The translations under genes were made by a program, and so were the position numbers. Below are positions 20,577 to 33,490 of a stretch of DNA of 64,000 nt, in pieces (the stretch's first letter is position 1; each line of letters begins with the position of its first letter). The notes under the pieces were generated by a model, which worked only from the letters and a program-made list of their open reading frames with translations, searched no databases and was not told the origin of the DNA. Source of the stretch: Posidonia oceanica (Eukaryota > Streptophyta > Magnoliopsida > Alismatales > Posidoniaceae); NCBI GenBank assembly GCA_037176725.1, contig JAZBRS010000075.1:76448001-76512000 (forward strand), written 5' to 3'.

Positions 20577-23500
20577 TGTAGCGATCCCGGTGTTCGGATC
20601 GTCCATGCACGATGCCAAAGCCCGCGTGCACCGATCGGAATCAGGCTCACTATAAGCGGCTATGTCCGAGAAGGAAGACCTAGCTCGAAAACATTTAAAA
20701 GAGGGAAAAAAGGAAAGAAAAGAAGAGGACAAGACAAAATCGGAGTCGCCACCAAGTCTATTAAATCGGAAGACGAGGAAAACCGGGGAGATGCGTGAAT
20801 AATCACGCAAAACCAAGCAAAAGATGCAAAGCAAAGCAATGCAAAAGAAATAAGATGCAAATGAATGCAAATGAAGTGACTCGTGCCTAGGACAAGGGCA
20901 ATATGGTCATTGCGGGCCAAGAGAGGGTAAGGACTCCTGTTACGTGCGGGGAAGGTGTTAGGCACCCCCGACACGCCCGAGAATCGGTCTTTCTAAGCTT
21001 ACGCTCGCATATGCAGGGAAATGCAGACTTTGAATGCCTAAGTGCCAATGAATGCCTGTCTAAATGCTCAAAGGTGTGCTCTAAGTGAGGAAAGACGATG
21101 CAAGGAAGTAAATGTGCAATCTATGCGCTCAGCAACGCTGTCTGTGTTCCGAACCGGGCGAAACCTGGCTCGTGAGAACTCCGGACAGTAAGCATCACCG
21201 CCCTATATGCAAATGCGGGCGATAAAACAAAACAGCGAGAAAACCATGCAATGCAATCGACATGCAGGGAAAACCGCGTAAAACAGTGCGAGGAACGAAA
21301 CAAGTATGCAAAAAGATGCGAAAACCAGGTTGACATGCAAAACGGCGCAAGGAATGGAACAAGAATGCCAAACCGTGCAGGAAAACGAAAGAAGAGCGCA
21401 AAACCGGGCAAGGAAAACAAGGGCTCGCAAAACGAGACGAGAAAACGAAAGGGCACGCAAAACGGGGCGGAAAAACTAAAGGGCACGCAAAGCGGTGCAA
21501 AACAAAGAAGCGACGCGCAAAACGGAGCGAGAAAACATGAAGGCACGCAAAACGGAGCGGAAAACATGAAGGCACGCAAAACGGAGCGGAAAGACTAAAG
21601 GGCACGCAAAACGGTGCAAAACAAAGAAGTGGCGCGCAAAACGGAGCGAGGAAACATGAAGGCACGCAAAACGGAGCGGAAAAACTAAAGGGCACGCAAA
21701 GCGGTGCAAAACAAAGAAGCGACGAGCAAAACGGAGCGAGAAAACATGAAGGCACGCAAAACGGAGCGGAAAGACCAAAGGGCACGCAAAACGGTGCAAA
21801 ACAAAGAAGCGACGCGCAAAACGGAGCGATAAAACATGAAGGCACGCAGAACGGAGCGGAAAACATGAAGGCACGCAAAACGGAGCGGAAAGACTAAAGG
21901 GCACGCGAAACGGTGCAAAACAAAGAAACGGCACGCAAAACGGAGCGAGAAAACATGAAGGCATGCAAAACGAGGCGGAAAAACTAAAGGGCACGCAAAG
22001 CGGTGCAAAACAAAGAAGCAACGCGCAAAACGGAGCGAGAAAACATGAAGGCACGCAAAATGGAGCGAGAAAACTTGACTGCACGCAAAACGAGGCAAAA
22101 AAAAACTAAAGGGCACGCAAAACGATGCAAGACAAAGAAGCGGCACGCAAAACGGAGCGGGAAAACAAGACTACACGCAAAGCGAGGCGAGAAAACTAAA
22201 GGGCACGCAAAACGGTGCAAATGGCATGCAAATGAATGCAGTGCAGGGGTTCAGGAAGATATACCTGGAGATCCGGGAGTCTGATCGGAGATCTGCTTGG
22301 TCCATGCTGAAGAGCGCTTCGCTGCGGTCGCTTGGGCAACTTACTTGAGAAGATCCAACGGTCGGATTGAAAGATATCGCAGCTTCGGAGCAGAAGGGCC
22401 AGAACAGATGAGAAGAACAGACCTAAGTGTTCAGGAGGTCCTAGGGGTGTGCTGAAGGTCCTCCCAAGTGAAGGAGAGTTAAAAGTGCTTAGTGTGTGCA
22501 AGGGAGAGCTAGAATGCCAGACTAGATGAATGCAGGATGCATGCAAAGCAAGAAAAGATAAAGAAAAGCAATTCGGAAAGAACAGGGATTCAAAAACATT
22601 TTTGAAGAAAGAGAGGGGCTAAAATGCAAATTTTCCAGAAAACCGGGGTTCTGGGGAGTCCGGGAATGCAAGTGGAGGGTCTGCATGCAATTTTTGCAAA
22701 CATAGGAGCTAAAATGCAACTTGGGGGCAAAACAGTCTTTTCACATGATTTTTCAAAAGATGCAAGGCTCTATGTGTGATTTTTAAATCATGCAGGGGTC
22801 AAATATGCAATTTAGTATGGAAAACATGGAATCATGGAACAGGACTGTGGACTGACATGCAATTTCCACAATATGCAGGGTTGAAAATGCAATGTAGTAA
22901 GCTAAAAATGTATGCAAGAGTTACTGTCCATTTAAAATGGACCTATATGCAAAAATGAAAAAACAGGGGGGCAAAAGTGCAATGCATCAACCAAAAAATA
23001 AAATCAGAACCTAAGTTGCTACAGTGCAGTGGACTAAGATGCAAAAAAAGACAAAAACAGGGATCTGAAATGCAATGTAATAAGGTAAATTTCATGCGTT
23101 GAGATTAAATAATCTACTGCAGGATTTAGATGTAAAATAAAAAAACAGAAGGGCTGAACCTAAACTTTTTATAACTAGAAAGCACAGTAAAAGGATTAAA
23201 GAGCAAATACTAAAAAACATAGACAGATCATGCAATTTAATATGATTTTGATTCGGAAACACAGCAGATTAATCAGATAAAGGACTGGAACGCAAATAAG
23301 TGGAAACTAAAACCAGACATGCAATTTTAGGGTAAAATATCTAAGCTAAGTGAAAATTTTGCTACAGTGCCCACGCAGGCCGTCGGCCACTGTAGCAGTT
23401 GCTACCAGTGGCCGACAAAGGGGGCAGGAGGGCGCTCTGGGGAGGTAGCTCGACGGGCGAGCTTCACCAGGCCCTGGCGGAGCTCGGGCGAGGTCCGGCG

Positions 23501-26499
23501 AGCGGCGACGCTGCCTGGAGCGGAGCTGGGGAGCCGCCGGAGGTCTGAGTCTGATCGGAGGCCAGGGGGACGACCGGAGCGTCGTCGATGCGAACTGAAA
23601 GCTGGGCTGCATTCCTGAGGTCAGTGCGGAGCTCGGGCGACGGTGGGAAACCGGTTCTGCTCACGGAGCGGCGGTTCTGGTCGTCGGGCTCGCCGGAGAA
23701 GACGAGTCAACGGGCGTGGACTCGGCGAGAAGGGGAGCGGAAACCTAATCCAAGGGGCTAGGAAGCATGCGGGAGAGAAAACTAAGGTGAGGGGAAGAAG
23801 CGGCACCTGTTCTGCCGTCCGGAGCACTCCCCCGACGTCGGCTTGTTCCGCAGATGCCGGTGAGGTTCGCCCGGCTGACGGAGGAGTTGTCGATGGCCCG
23901 CGAACGCTCGGGCCTGCTTCGAAGAGTCCTCCGATGCTCGCTAGACGCCTGGAACGGAGTTCTGTAGCCCGGAGAAGGATTCGGCTCCGGTGGGTACACT
24001 GGAAGTTGCAGCAGATGGGTAGGGATGTTCTCTGGTCTTAGGATCGAATGGAGGGCACCGGTGACTTGCTGGAGGTTCGGGGAAGGGATCTGGATGGTTG
24101 GCTGAGGGTTCTGGAGTGTGTGGCGCGAGTTTGAAGATGGAGTGAAGTCTGGGCAGAATCGGACGTAGGTGTTTGTGGTGGAAGGTTTCGTCTGTGGTGG
24201 GGGAGAAGGCTGAAGGTCGGGCGGCTTAGGAAGGTGGTGTTTCGGCGAGTGTCTGGGCGGAGTTTGGGAGGATGTGGTGGACTGTGGTGCGGAGAATTTC
24301 AGAATGGGTCGGCGTTGGGTTCGGTCTGGGTTTCAGGCGTTTTCAGGCGAAATGCTGGGTTGGTTTCTCTGTGGGAAGGAGGGGGGAAGTCGCAGGTGGC
24401 TTGGGCGAGATTGGGGAGTGAATTTCGATGGATTTTCGAGGAGTTTCGGGCTCTGGTTTGCTATGTGTGGAAGGGCTGGAGTTCGGGTGTTTTTTGGTGG
24501 ATTTCAGAGGGGAGTTCGGCTCTCTTGCGCTGGAAGATTGCTGGAATGGTTCGTCCCTCCTCCGGGATGTTTTTTCTGATCCTTTTCTCTTCCTCCTCCA
24601 TCCTTATCGTTCCACAGAGCGCCCCTTTCCCTTGCAGGTCTGCAGGACTGCGACCATTAATTGCCGGTGGCAGGAGCACGGCCACGAAGCGGCGCATGCC
24701 GGTCCGGCCCTGGCAGCAAGCGTGCGAGCGCAGGCCTGGCCGTGGCAGGAGCTGGCGATGGCAGGCGGCTTGCAGAGGCTGCAGGTACTGTAGCGGCACT
24801 GTGCTGACGGAGGGAAGGAAGAAGAAGGACTGTGGATGCGGGCCGGGCTGAAGATTTGAAAAAAAAAGAAACGGGCTGATGAGCCCAGTAAGGAAGAAAA
24901 GAGAAGATAAAAGGAAGAGAGAAAGAAAGATGGAAAGAAAAATAGAAAAAAATAAGATAAAAATAAATAAAAATATTGGATGGCTTGGGTTGTAGGTTAG
25001 ATGTTCAACTGGATTTTTTAATGGCTATTTTTAGGTTAATTAGTGTGTTTTAGGCTTGATTAGGGTTTTAGGGTTTTATTTCGTCTTTAATTTGTTTTCC
25101 ACTTGATTAGGTGTTGGTTAAATCTTTTAAAATTGTTTTTAAAATTGTGTTTTCTTGTTAGGTATTTTAGGATGTTAATTAGGATTTTTAGGATTTATTT
25201 TTATATTATTTTGAGTGGGTTTTGGGCTTTTTAGTTCTAGTCTTTCATATTTTCTTTCTTTAAGTCCTTTGACCTATGTTTTTGATTTTTATTTGTTAAC
25301 TCTTCTTGATGTTTTTTAGTTGGATTTTTCTGGTTCGATTCAGTGTTTTAAGTCTTTTAACTGTATTTTCTTTTTTCCTTTTTTAATTAAGTTCTTATGC
25401 TGTTTTTTTTCTTGTGTTTATTAGGTTAAGTCTTTTGCCTCTTTTAATTACTTGTTTTAGTGTTTGATTTTTAATTTTTCTTTTTAGGGTTTGTTTTTAA
25501 TTCTTTCAGTGGGGTTTTTATCTTGGGTAGGTTCTGATTTTATTTCAGTTTTTTACTTGATTTACAGTATTTTCCTTTAGTTTGTTTTGCATTTTTTAGT
25601 TTGCATGCTTGATTTTCTTTTTAGCTTGATTTAGTTAATTTTGAGTTTTTAATCATTTGTTTAATGTTTTTTAGTTGTTTTTCTTGGAGTTCTGATTTGT
25701 TTCTTTTATGTTTTGGGGTTTTACAGGTTTTTAAGGATTTTTATGGGTTTTTGCAAAAGAGAGAAGGAGGAAAAGGGAAAGAAGAAGAAAAGGGGAAAAA
25801 AGGGAATAAAAGGGGAAAGAGATAGGTTTGGGGAAAAGATTTTTTAAAATTCGGGAAAAATGCTAAAAATAAAATAAAAATAGGAATAAGATAGAGAAGG
25901 GACAGGAGTACAAGGGGGGCCCACAGCCAAGCCAGAGAAAGGGCAAGAAGGGAATGAAAAGAGAGACGATAATCAGGAGAGAGAGAGGAGAGAGAAAACG
26001 ATAATCCCGGAGAGAGAAAACGATAATCCAGGCAAAAGGGGGTCTTAGGAGTCTCAGAAAGGGGTGAAATTTGGCAGGTGTGGCGTCTAGGGTCTCTAGT
26101 TCTGATCCCAGAGTTTTGGTTTGGTTTTGAGGAAGTTTTGGAGGGGTTTTGAGGTGTAGAAAAAGGGTACTTTTGCCTAAGTTTCCTAGGGTTTTTGGGA
26201 GGGGTCTGGTTTGAGATTTTGCAGGCTTTTTGGTGGGTTTGCTAAGTCATCAGGGGTGAGTTTTCCTATGGATTTTGGTGGGTTTTCAGGTTCAAGAAAG
26301 GGGGGTAATCCTAGGTTGATTTTGGGCTTGTTTTGAGGGGAAAGGAGGAAGGAAAGGCGTGGATTTGGGCCTAGATTTTGGATGGTTTTAGGTTGAAGTT
26401 TTGGATGGTTTTAGGTTGAAGTTTTGGGTGTGGTTTTAGGTTTTTTCCTAGCCGCCCGATAGATCCGTTGATTCAGCCTGTCAAAATGGGGTGTCAACA
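20577..26499 (-). mobile_element. 5' LTR of element A (5,923 bp)
   Basis: TG/CA ends. It is followed on its 3' side by the primer site and bounded on the other side by gag sequence of element D. It aligns with the solo LTR along its length but differs more from it than the LTR of B does (by eye, for example in the T-rich part 24950-25700). It contains the telo-box pair at 25060-25078, the AAACGATAAT motifs at 25960-26031, a minisatellite at 21215-22215, a hairpin at 20597-20636 and a partial primer-site copy at 20742-20752. No coding region is recognised. Confidence 0.93.
21215..22215. repeat. Minisatellite in the 5' LTR of element A
   Basis: The same ACGCAAAACGG-type 30-bp modules as in the solo LTR, but a different higher-order arrangement: blocks with AACATGAAGGC and AAAACTAAAGGGC alternate around AAACAAAGAAGCG. 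The array has therefore been remodelled since the copies separated. Confidence 0.88.
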
Positions 26500-27103
26500 A
26501 CAACAAGCATGGAGCCACCCTCTTCCTCAGCAACAGCAAGCATGGAGCCACCCTCCTCCCTAGCAACAGCAAGCGTGGATTTGCCCTCCTCAGCAACAGC
26601 AGGCATGGAATAACCCTCCCCCTCAGCAGCAAATCCGCCCTATGTGGAATGCTCCCCGGCAACAATGGACTAGGGGCAATCAAAATAACTAGGCCAACAC
26701 CAGAAATCCCCACAACAATAGTGGGAATGGGGGCGGTTATCACAATGTTCCCCCTCCACAACTATTGCCACGTAAAAGGGGAAGAAGAGACCATTACCCT
26801 CCTCTACCGGTCACACTGGCAGATATGTTCATAGAGCTAGAGGATGCAAAGGCAGTTGAACTCCTACCAGCCAGGCCTGAATTACCAAATTGTGACCAAA
26901 GCAAATACTACCCGTTCCATAGAGTACATGGTCACAACATCAATGACTGTTGGACTTTCAGAGACATAGTCTATGACATGGTAGAGGCAGATGTATTTGA
27001 ATGGGACGTCCTGGTAAAAAGAGCCAAACAGAGGAAGGAGACAGGGACGTCTCAACAGGTCTACAGTGATCCTCTCCCCAAGCACCAAGTCATGGCGTTC
27101 TAG
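26500..27103 (+). pseudogene. gag: Element D gag, C-terminal part
   Basis: A Q/P-rich tail with four approximate repeats of QQQAW, then HYPPLPVTLADMF and a degenerate knuckle YPFHRVHGHNINDC (first Cys changed to Tyr). In-frame stops are at 26561, 26690 and 27101. It matches the C-terminal gag of element C (about 40408-40640). The N-terminal gag is missing because element A begins at 26499. Confidence 0.8.
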
Positions 27104-28201
27104 GACGAACAGCTCCCTAATCTGCTAACATCAAAAGACTGGGACAACCATGCCATACCAGAAGTAAACTGGGACAACCAAGCTGATCATTGGGGAATAA
27201 TCTCAAATGATGACTGGAGCAGCGATGCAGACGAGGGGCTAACAATGAAAGATCTCCTTAGCCAATTCAACCTCACAGCAGTAGTGGAGAGACCACAAGA
27301 GGATATGAAGGAAGAAAGCAAAGTTCAAAAAGCCAAACAGCGATTTGAACGAGAAAATATAGTCTTCAAAGATTCGGAGCTTCCTCCCCCACATAAGCAA
27401 GAGCTGCTGCTTGTCATTACAGTGGGCATCAATGAACATGTGCTGCAAGGAGTATTAGTTGACACTGGAGCGAGCTGAAGCCTCAGTTCTCTCTCCACAC
27501 TCCAGAGCTTAGGGCTAAATGAAGATGAGCTAGATAGAACCCCCTTTATGTGCACTGGGTTTGATCAGAAGGAGAAATTGGCACTAGGGACAATGCCCAT
27601 GGAAATCACAGTCGGTCCTTTAACCAGTGTCACTTCGATGATCATTATGAAGGAAGAAGTCCTGGAGCCACTCATCCTAGGGAGGTCTTGGCTAGCAGAG
27701 GTCAGGGCCGTAGCATCTTCAGTTCATCAAATGCTAAAATTCAAATACCAAGGAACGGTCATTAACATTCTTGCTAATCGACCGGGGATTCTATGCACAT
27801 TCAAGATGCGCAAGCCACAAATTGCAACCCTTCGGGAAAAGGAGGAGTCACAACATCTGCCGTGGAGAAAATCATCACTGTGTGCTCCCAAGCTACTGTC
27901 ACCACCGGTCTCCCCAATCTTCAGAGCAGCTAAGCCACCGTCAAGTCAGTTGCTGGCCCCCAACACTTCAGTATTCCAGAACACTACTACTCCACCATCC
28001 CCAATCTTCCGAGTGCCAACAGAGCAGCTAGCTAGGGCCACAAAGCCACCAGAGCTTGGCGGACGTATACGAAGGGAGTCAATCTTTGCCTGGCCGCTCA
28101 AGAAGGGAGCATCTAGTGACTCATGCAAAGAAAATGAGGCTGTTGCGCCCATCACTAGAGGAGGGAGGTTGTCAAACCGAATCGTACCACCAGCAGAGTA
28201 A
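27104..28201 (+). pseudogene. Element D first protease module
   Basis: In order: FKDSELPPP (about 27367), the retropepsin active site LVDTGAS (Asp codon 27461-27463), a TGA stop at 27476, then GPLTSVTSM, LILGRSWLAE and HQMLKFKYQG, followed by a Pro/Ser-rich linker ending in a stop at 28199. The order FxDSELxP - DTGA - ILGRxW - KFxYQG recurs in the second module. It is in frame with gag upstream. A and B have no counterpart to this first module. Confidence 0.8.
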
Positions 28202-29770
28202 ACAGAGCCGGTCAGACCTCAAGAAGGGCCTAGGTTAGTAGAATATGACATCCTAGAGCAATTAAAGAAGACACAGGCCAGGATCTCAATCTATGACCTC
28301 ATAAACAGCTCGATTCAACACCGGAAAGCTCTGCAGGAAGTGCTAGAGAAGGCCCAAGTTGCTTCGGATATGCCAGCGGAGGAACTCCATGTTATAGCTA
28401 CAGCGGCCTTTGTAAAACCTATCATTACGTTTGCTGATAGCGAGTTAGCACCAATAAAGAGGAGAAAAGCACCATTGAATGTAACCATTTCTATAAACAA
28501 TCACTTAATTTCTGAAGTGCTCATAGATACTGGTGCATCAATGAACATTTGCTCGTTAAATACAATACGAGCCTTGGGCGTAAATGAGGCTTCCTTGACC
28601 CCCATTGATATGACGATTGCTGGGTATGATGACAGCAAAAGAAAAGCACACGGCAAGTGGACCACAAAGATAGGGATAGGACCAACCCAAGTTCTAACCC
28701 AACTAATCGTCATAGACATAAATGTCCCATATCAAATCATCCTGGGGAGATAATAGCTGGACAGTTTAAAAGAAGTATCATCTCCTCGGCACCAATGTCT
28801 GAAATTCCCTCACAATGGGAAAATCATCAAGATAGTAGGGGACATATCGGGCCAAGAAGCAGAGGCAAATGTAATATACCTGCCACACCAGTTCAGTGTG
28901 CAAGAAAAGCCGACCCGTGCCGAAAAGGGCAAGAACATAGTATCTATGGTCGAGCTAAGAGACAAGTGGGCCAAGCCTAGGCTATTTCACAAGAAGAAGG
29001 AACCCTCAAAAAGCAAAAAACCCTCTAGGAATGTGGGATGGGAGATCATGAGGAGAATTGGTTACAAGGAAGGCCGGGGCATAGGCCCAGAAGGAAAGGG
29101 AATGAAGGAGCCAGTAAAGGCCTGTGACAAAGAATGAAGGGGAGGACTCGGTTACAACCAGTTCCCTGATGGACGACCATTACAGTGGGATCTACAAGGA
29201 CATTTTACCAGTGTAGGGATCTTCAATCCAAATTCATCCCCCTTGGGAAATATCATTTTGGCGCAATCAACCAAACACACTCTCCAAAGTGTAGAGGACA
29301 CAGCCGACGTAAATATTTCTGGCTTATTCCAAACACTTGAATAGCCAGCAGAGCCTCACGAATGTCAGACTGCAAGGGAGTTGACAGCAGAGCCTCACGT
29401 AGGTCAGACTGTAGTAGAGTTGCCAGCAGAGCCTCACGAAGGTCAAACTGCAACATCACCGCCTCCACTGTTGGGTGCACCGGCCCCTGAACCTCTGGAC
29501 AAGCCACTTCTTTCTTCTTCTCCCTCTTCTTCCGGCACCGCCGCTTCCAAGCCTCCGCTTCTTCCAGCTCCAGACATCTCTTCCTCTTTGGAGCAAAGGC
29601 CAGGGCAAACTCTACGCAAGTCGCAACGACTCGTAGACAGGGTTCGCCACCTCACGGCTAATCTCTCTAAAGGTCTGCAGCCTCAAAGGCCTGAAGTTGA
29701 CCTCGATCCAGGGGTAGACCATGAGCTTCTCGAAGATGATGGGAACGTCGACCATGACAAGCCCGCCTAG
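28202..29770 (+). pseudogene. Element D second protease module, G-patch and linker
   Basis: In order: ISIYDLINSS, FADSELAP, LIDTGASMNIC (Asp codon 28525-28527, active site intact), IILGR, double stop TAA-TAG at 28751-28756, HQCLKFPHNGKIIKI, then a G-patch (RIGYKEGRGIGPEGKG, about 29060-29110). Further stops lie at 29135 and 29342, inside a Pro/Ser-rich linker with three repeats of AEPHxGQT. The frame ends at 29768-29770, which may be the true gag-protease terminus. This module corresponds to the single protease of A and B, which is also preceded by ISIWDLIHTS. Confidence 0.8.
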
Positions 29771-32300
29771 AAAGACTCCTACCTCTACTGATGGAGGTAA
29801 CTCTAGGGGCATCCCCCTAGATGCTATAAATAAAACTTTGTTTAATTCTGCATTGTTTTCATTTTCTAGGAATAAAAGTAATTTACTTTCTGTTTTCAAT
29901 AAGGGAGAGGATCACCATGTTAATTCTAGCAGCTCGCGGTCAACTTCGACCACCGCTTCCAAGACTGTGCGCGTGTGTCAATACACGGAGGCATTGCCTC
30001 AAGAGCTGGCTACTGCTAACATGGTCTTCCTAGTAGAAGAATTTGACCGGTTTGGGAAGTGTGCAGGAATGGAGGCATATGAGCTGGTTAGTTGCAGTGA
30101 CGAGGAAGAAGATCAAGAAGCCGACTCAGACCTCCTTAAGCACCTCATGGACAAATATGATGAGCAAACCAAAGCAGCAGAAGAAGAGATCGTGGAGGTC
30201 AATCTGGGAACCACCGAGGAGCCAAAACCAATACTCATAAGTGCAAGTTTGAGCCCAAAAGAACAGGAGGAAATGGTCCAAATCTTGAAAGAATTTGTGG
30301 ATGTGCTGGCCTTCAAGTACGAAGATATGCCTGGTCTACAATCAGCTCTAGTGGAACACCTGCTTCCACTAAACTCTAGAACCAAACCCGTCAAGCAGAA
30401 GTTAAGGCGACTAAGGCTGGAACTTGCCCTCAAAGTCAAAGAGGAAATTGACAAGCTCCATAAAGCAAAGTTCATTAGGGTGGTTGTGTACCCCAGTTGG
30501 GTCTCAAATATAGTATCAGTGGCCAAAAAGGACGGGAAGGTTCGGGTTTGCATTGACTATTGCAACCTCAACGCCGCCTGTCCCAAGAACGACTTCCCTT
30601 TACCACATATTGACTTGCTAGTGGACAATACAGCGGGATTTGAGATGCTATCTTTCATGGACGGTTTCTCCGATTACAACCAGATTGAACTAGCAGAGGA
30701 GGACCAAGAGAAGGCATCGTTCATCACGCCATGGGGGACATACTGCTATGTAGTCATGCCATTCGGTCTCAAGAACACTGGCGCAACATATCAAAGAGCA
30801 ATGATGGCCATCTTCCACAACATGATGCACGATTGCATGGAAGTGTACGTTGACGATATCTTAGTCAAATCAAGAACAAGGGAGGCACACTTTGAGGCGC
30901 TAAGAAGAGTACTAAGCAGGGCGAGGCAATATCAACTAAAAATGAACCTAAAGAAGTACGTGTTTGGGGTAACTACCGGGAAGCTACTGGGCTTCATCAT
31001 CAGCAAAAGAGGAATCGAGGTGGACCCACAGAAGGCTAGAGCAATAGCACAGATGCCTCCGCCCCAAAATATCAAGGAACACAGAGGACTTATCGGTCGC
31101 TTACAGTTCATCAGAAGATTTATCTCACAACACGTAGATCGATGTAAGCCGTTTTATGAGTTATTGAAAGGAGGGAGGGAATTTACCTGGGATGAGAAAT
31201 GCCAGAAAGCTTTTGATGAGCTCAAAGCATACCTCATGAACCCCCCAGTCTTGTCAGCACCTATGTCAGGGAAGCCTTTGCTACTCTATATGGCAGTCAC
31301 TGCATCATCAATAGGGGTAGTGCTAGGTCAACATGATGAGGATGGAAAGATGGAAAAAGCTATCTACTACCTGAGTAGAACCTTCCAGGATTATGAAGAG
31401 AAGTATGCAGCCAAAGAAAAGCACTGCTTGGCCTTGGTATGGGCATCTCAAAAGCTGAGACACTACTTCCTAGCCCATAAAGTCTGTTACATCGCCAAGA
31501 TGGACCCAATCAAATACATGTTCGAGAAGCCAGCCTTCTCTGGAAGATTGGCAAGGTGGCAACTCCTCCTCACTGAATTCGACCTGCAATATGTATCTCA
31601 GAAAGCAGTCAAGGGGCAAACCATTGCAGATCACCTGGCAGGATTACCAATAGAAGATTATCAACCAGTCCGAACAGACTTCCTCGATGAGGAAATACTG
31701 GAAATACAAGCTACCAAGTCTCCCACTCGACAATGGACTCTCTACTTTGATGGAGCACTCAACAGACAAGGGGCAAGCATCGGAGTAGCACTTCTCACTC
31801 CGTAAGGAGTTCTCATTCCCCAAGCTGTACAGCTAAACTTCGCCGCAAATACCAACAATGTTGCAGAGTACGAGGCCTTGATCCTTGGATTACGCCTGAT
31901 GCTGGAGCTAGGGGCAAAGCGGTTGAAACTCATCGGAGACTCCCAATTGGTTCTAAGACAAATTCTGAACAAGTATAGAACCCTCAACCCAAGGCTAGAA
32001 GAGTACAAAGGCATTGCACACCTCCTATTGGCGCGGTTTCAGCAAGTGGTGTATGTCCACACCCTCCGGAGTCATAACCTACTAGTAGATGCTCTTGCTT
32101 CGCTGGCTTCCTCAATTGAGTTCCCCATCAATGTCTGGGAGCAAACAATAATGGTACAGCAACACGGGATACCTGCCATTGACTCAACTGAACCATGGGC
32201 CGTGGAGCTTAGACAGAAAGCTGGGGAATCAAAGGTAGCCACGTTTGAAGTTTGCTACAACATAGAGGATGATGGGAACCCATGGTTCTTTGACATCTAG
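29721..32300 (+). pseudogene. pol: Element D pol: RT and two RNase H domains
   Basis: It lies in a different frame from gag-protease. RT shows KVRVCIDYCNLN, FPLPHIDLLVDNTAG, SFMDGFSDYNQI, VMPFGLKNTGATYQ and YVDDILVK. The first RNase H lacks its acidic residues (LLYMAVTASSIGVVL). The second has WTLYFDGALN, AEYEALILGL, GDSQLV and DALASLAS. A TAA at 31803 lies inside the second RNase H and a TAG at 32298 after it. RT itself is uninterrupted for 694 codons, and all the core RT motifs remain readable. Confidence 0.88.
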
Positions 32301-33490
32301 AACTACATTCAAGACGGGATCTTCCCCGACTACGCAACTTCACAAGACAAAGAGGTAGTTCAGAGGATGGCCACAAGATACTTCATGAGAGCCGAGGTCC
32401 TTTTCAAAAGGTCTTTCAGCGGAAAAAAGCTGCGCTGCGTCGCTTACGAGGAGGTTGAGGTTATTACTAGAGAAATGCATGAAGGCATATGTGGAGGACA
32501 CATCAGTTCTCAATTCATGGCAAAAATGATACTGCATAGAGGGTACTACTGGCCCACAATGGAGGCGGATTGCGTAGACAAGGTGAGAAGGTACAAGCAG
32601 TGCCAGATCCATGCAAATAGAATACGTGCACCAACATCAGAATTAAATCCGACTCAAACGGTGTGGCCCTACTCCATGTGGGCTTTTGATGTCGTAGGAC
32701 CATTCGACATTGAAAAGCAGAATAGGTTCATACTCACAGCCACTGAATACTTCACTAAATGGGCTGAAGCAGATGCGTTCATTTAAATCAAAGCTTCAAA
32801 TCTTTGCAAGTTCGTGCGGAAAAATATCCTCTCAAGGTTCGGGATCCCAAAGAAATTAGTAGCAAACAATGGCGCAATCTTCGTATCCCAAGACTTCAAA
32901 AAGCTCTGTAAGAAGTTTAAGATTGAATTGCATCATTCATCGCCATATTACCTCTAGGGTAATGGGCAAGCTGAAGCTACTAATAAAACGTTAATCCGAA
33001 TCCTTAAGAAAACGGTAGGAGGAACCAAGGGACATGACTGGACAGATAAGCTAATTGATACCTTATGGGCCTATCGAACCTCCATAAGAACGCCTACGGG
33101 TCAAACCCCATTTGCACTTACTTATGGTATGGAGACAATAGTCCCATTTGAGGTCATGGTCCCCTCATCTAGGGTACAACTCGACGATGAGATAACTGCC
33201 AAGGATAAGAGGCAATTATTAAATCAACAGTTGGATCTGCTAGATGAGAAGCGGTTGCAAGCAGCTGATCATGCCCGTCTCTACCAAGAACGACTCGCAA
33301 GAGCATATAAGAAGAAACTAATTGAACGTAAATTCAATGTTGGTGAATGGGTGCTTAAAGAAATCCTTCCTCGCAAGCACGGGAAATTGAGACCAATTAT
33401 CCGAGCAATGCCTATTGTTTGGCCAGAGAGGATGGCACTAGGCTTGAATACCCCTAGAATGCACTACACCTCAAGTGGTACTACTCTTGA
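32301..33490 (+). pseudogene. pol: Element D integrase
   Basis: It continues the RNase H frame. HEGICGGH starts the zinc finger, but the first Cys of the C-x2-C pair is Tyr (RRYKQCQIH). The first catalytic Asp is present (AFDVVGP). The second is changed (VANNGAIF where SDNG is expected). Glu is kept in NGQAEATNK. Stops are at 32784 and 32955, and there is a frameshift or small deletion at about 33395 near the C-terminus, where the frame switches and ends in HLKWYYS. It is inactive on several counts. Confidence 0.85.

Larger units (their letters stand above)
1..26499 (-). mobile_element. Element A: Tat/Ogre-like Ty3/gypsy retrotransposon, partial, with a nested solo LTR
   Basis: Read right to left it shows a 5' LTR (26499-20577), a tRNA-Arg-type primer site, a leader, gag, protease, G-patch, RT, two RNase H domains, integrase, an extra sense ORF and a tandem-repeat 3' region. 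The 3' LTR and polypurine tract lie beyond the left edge. Breaks seen by comparison with element B are a TAG in gag (18927-18929), a 2-bp loss at about 14157, the 5,997-bp solo LTR inside RT, and a TAA in integrase (5247-5249). It therefore cannot make an intact gag-pol, though the extra ORF is open. It is inserted in the gag gene of element D: D coding sequence resumes at 26500, and the predicted target duplication is ACAAC (26500-26504), whose partner is off window. Confidence 0.9.
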
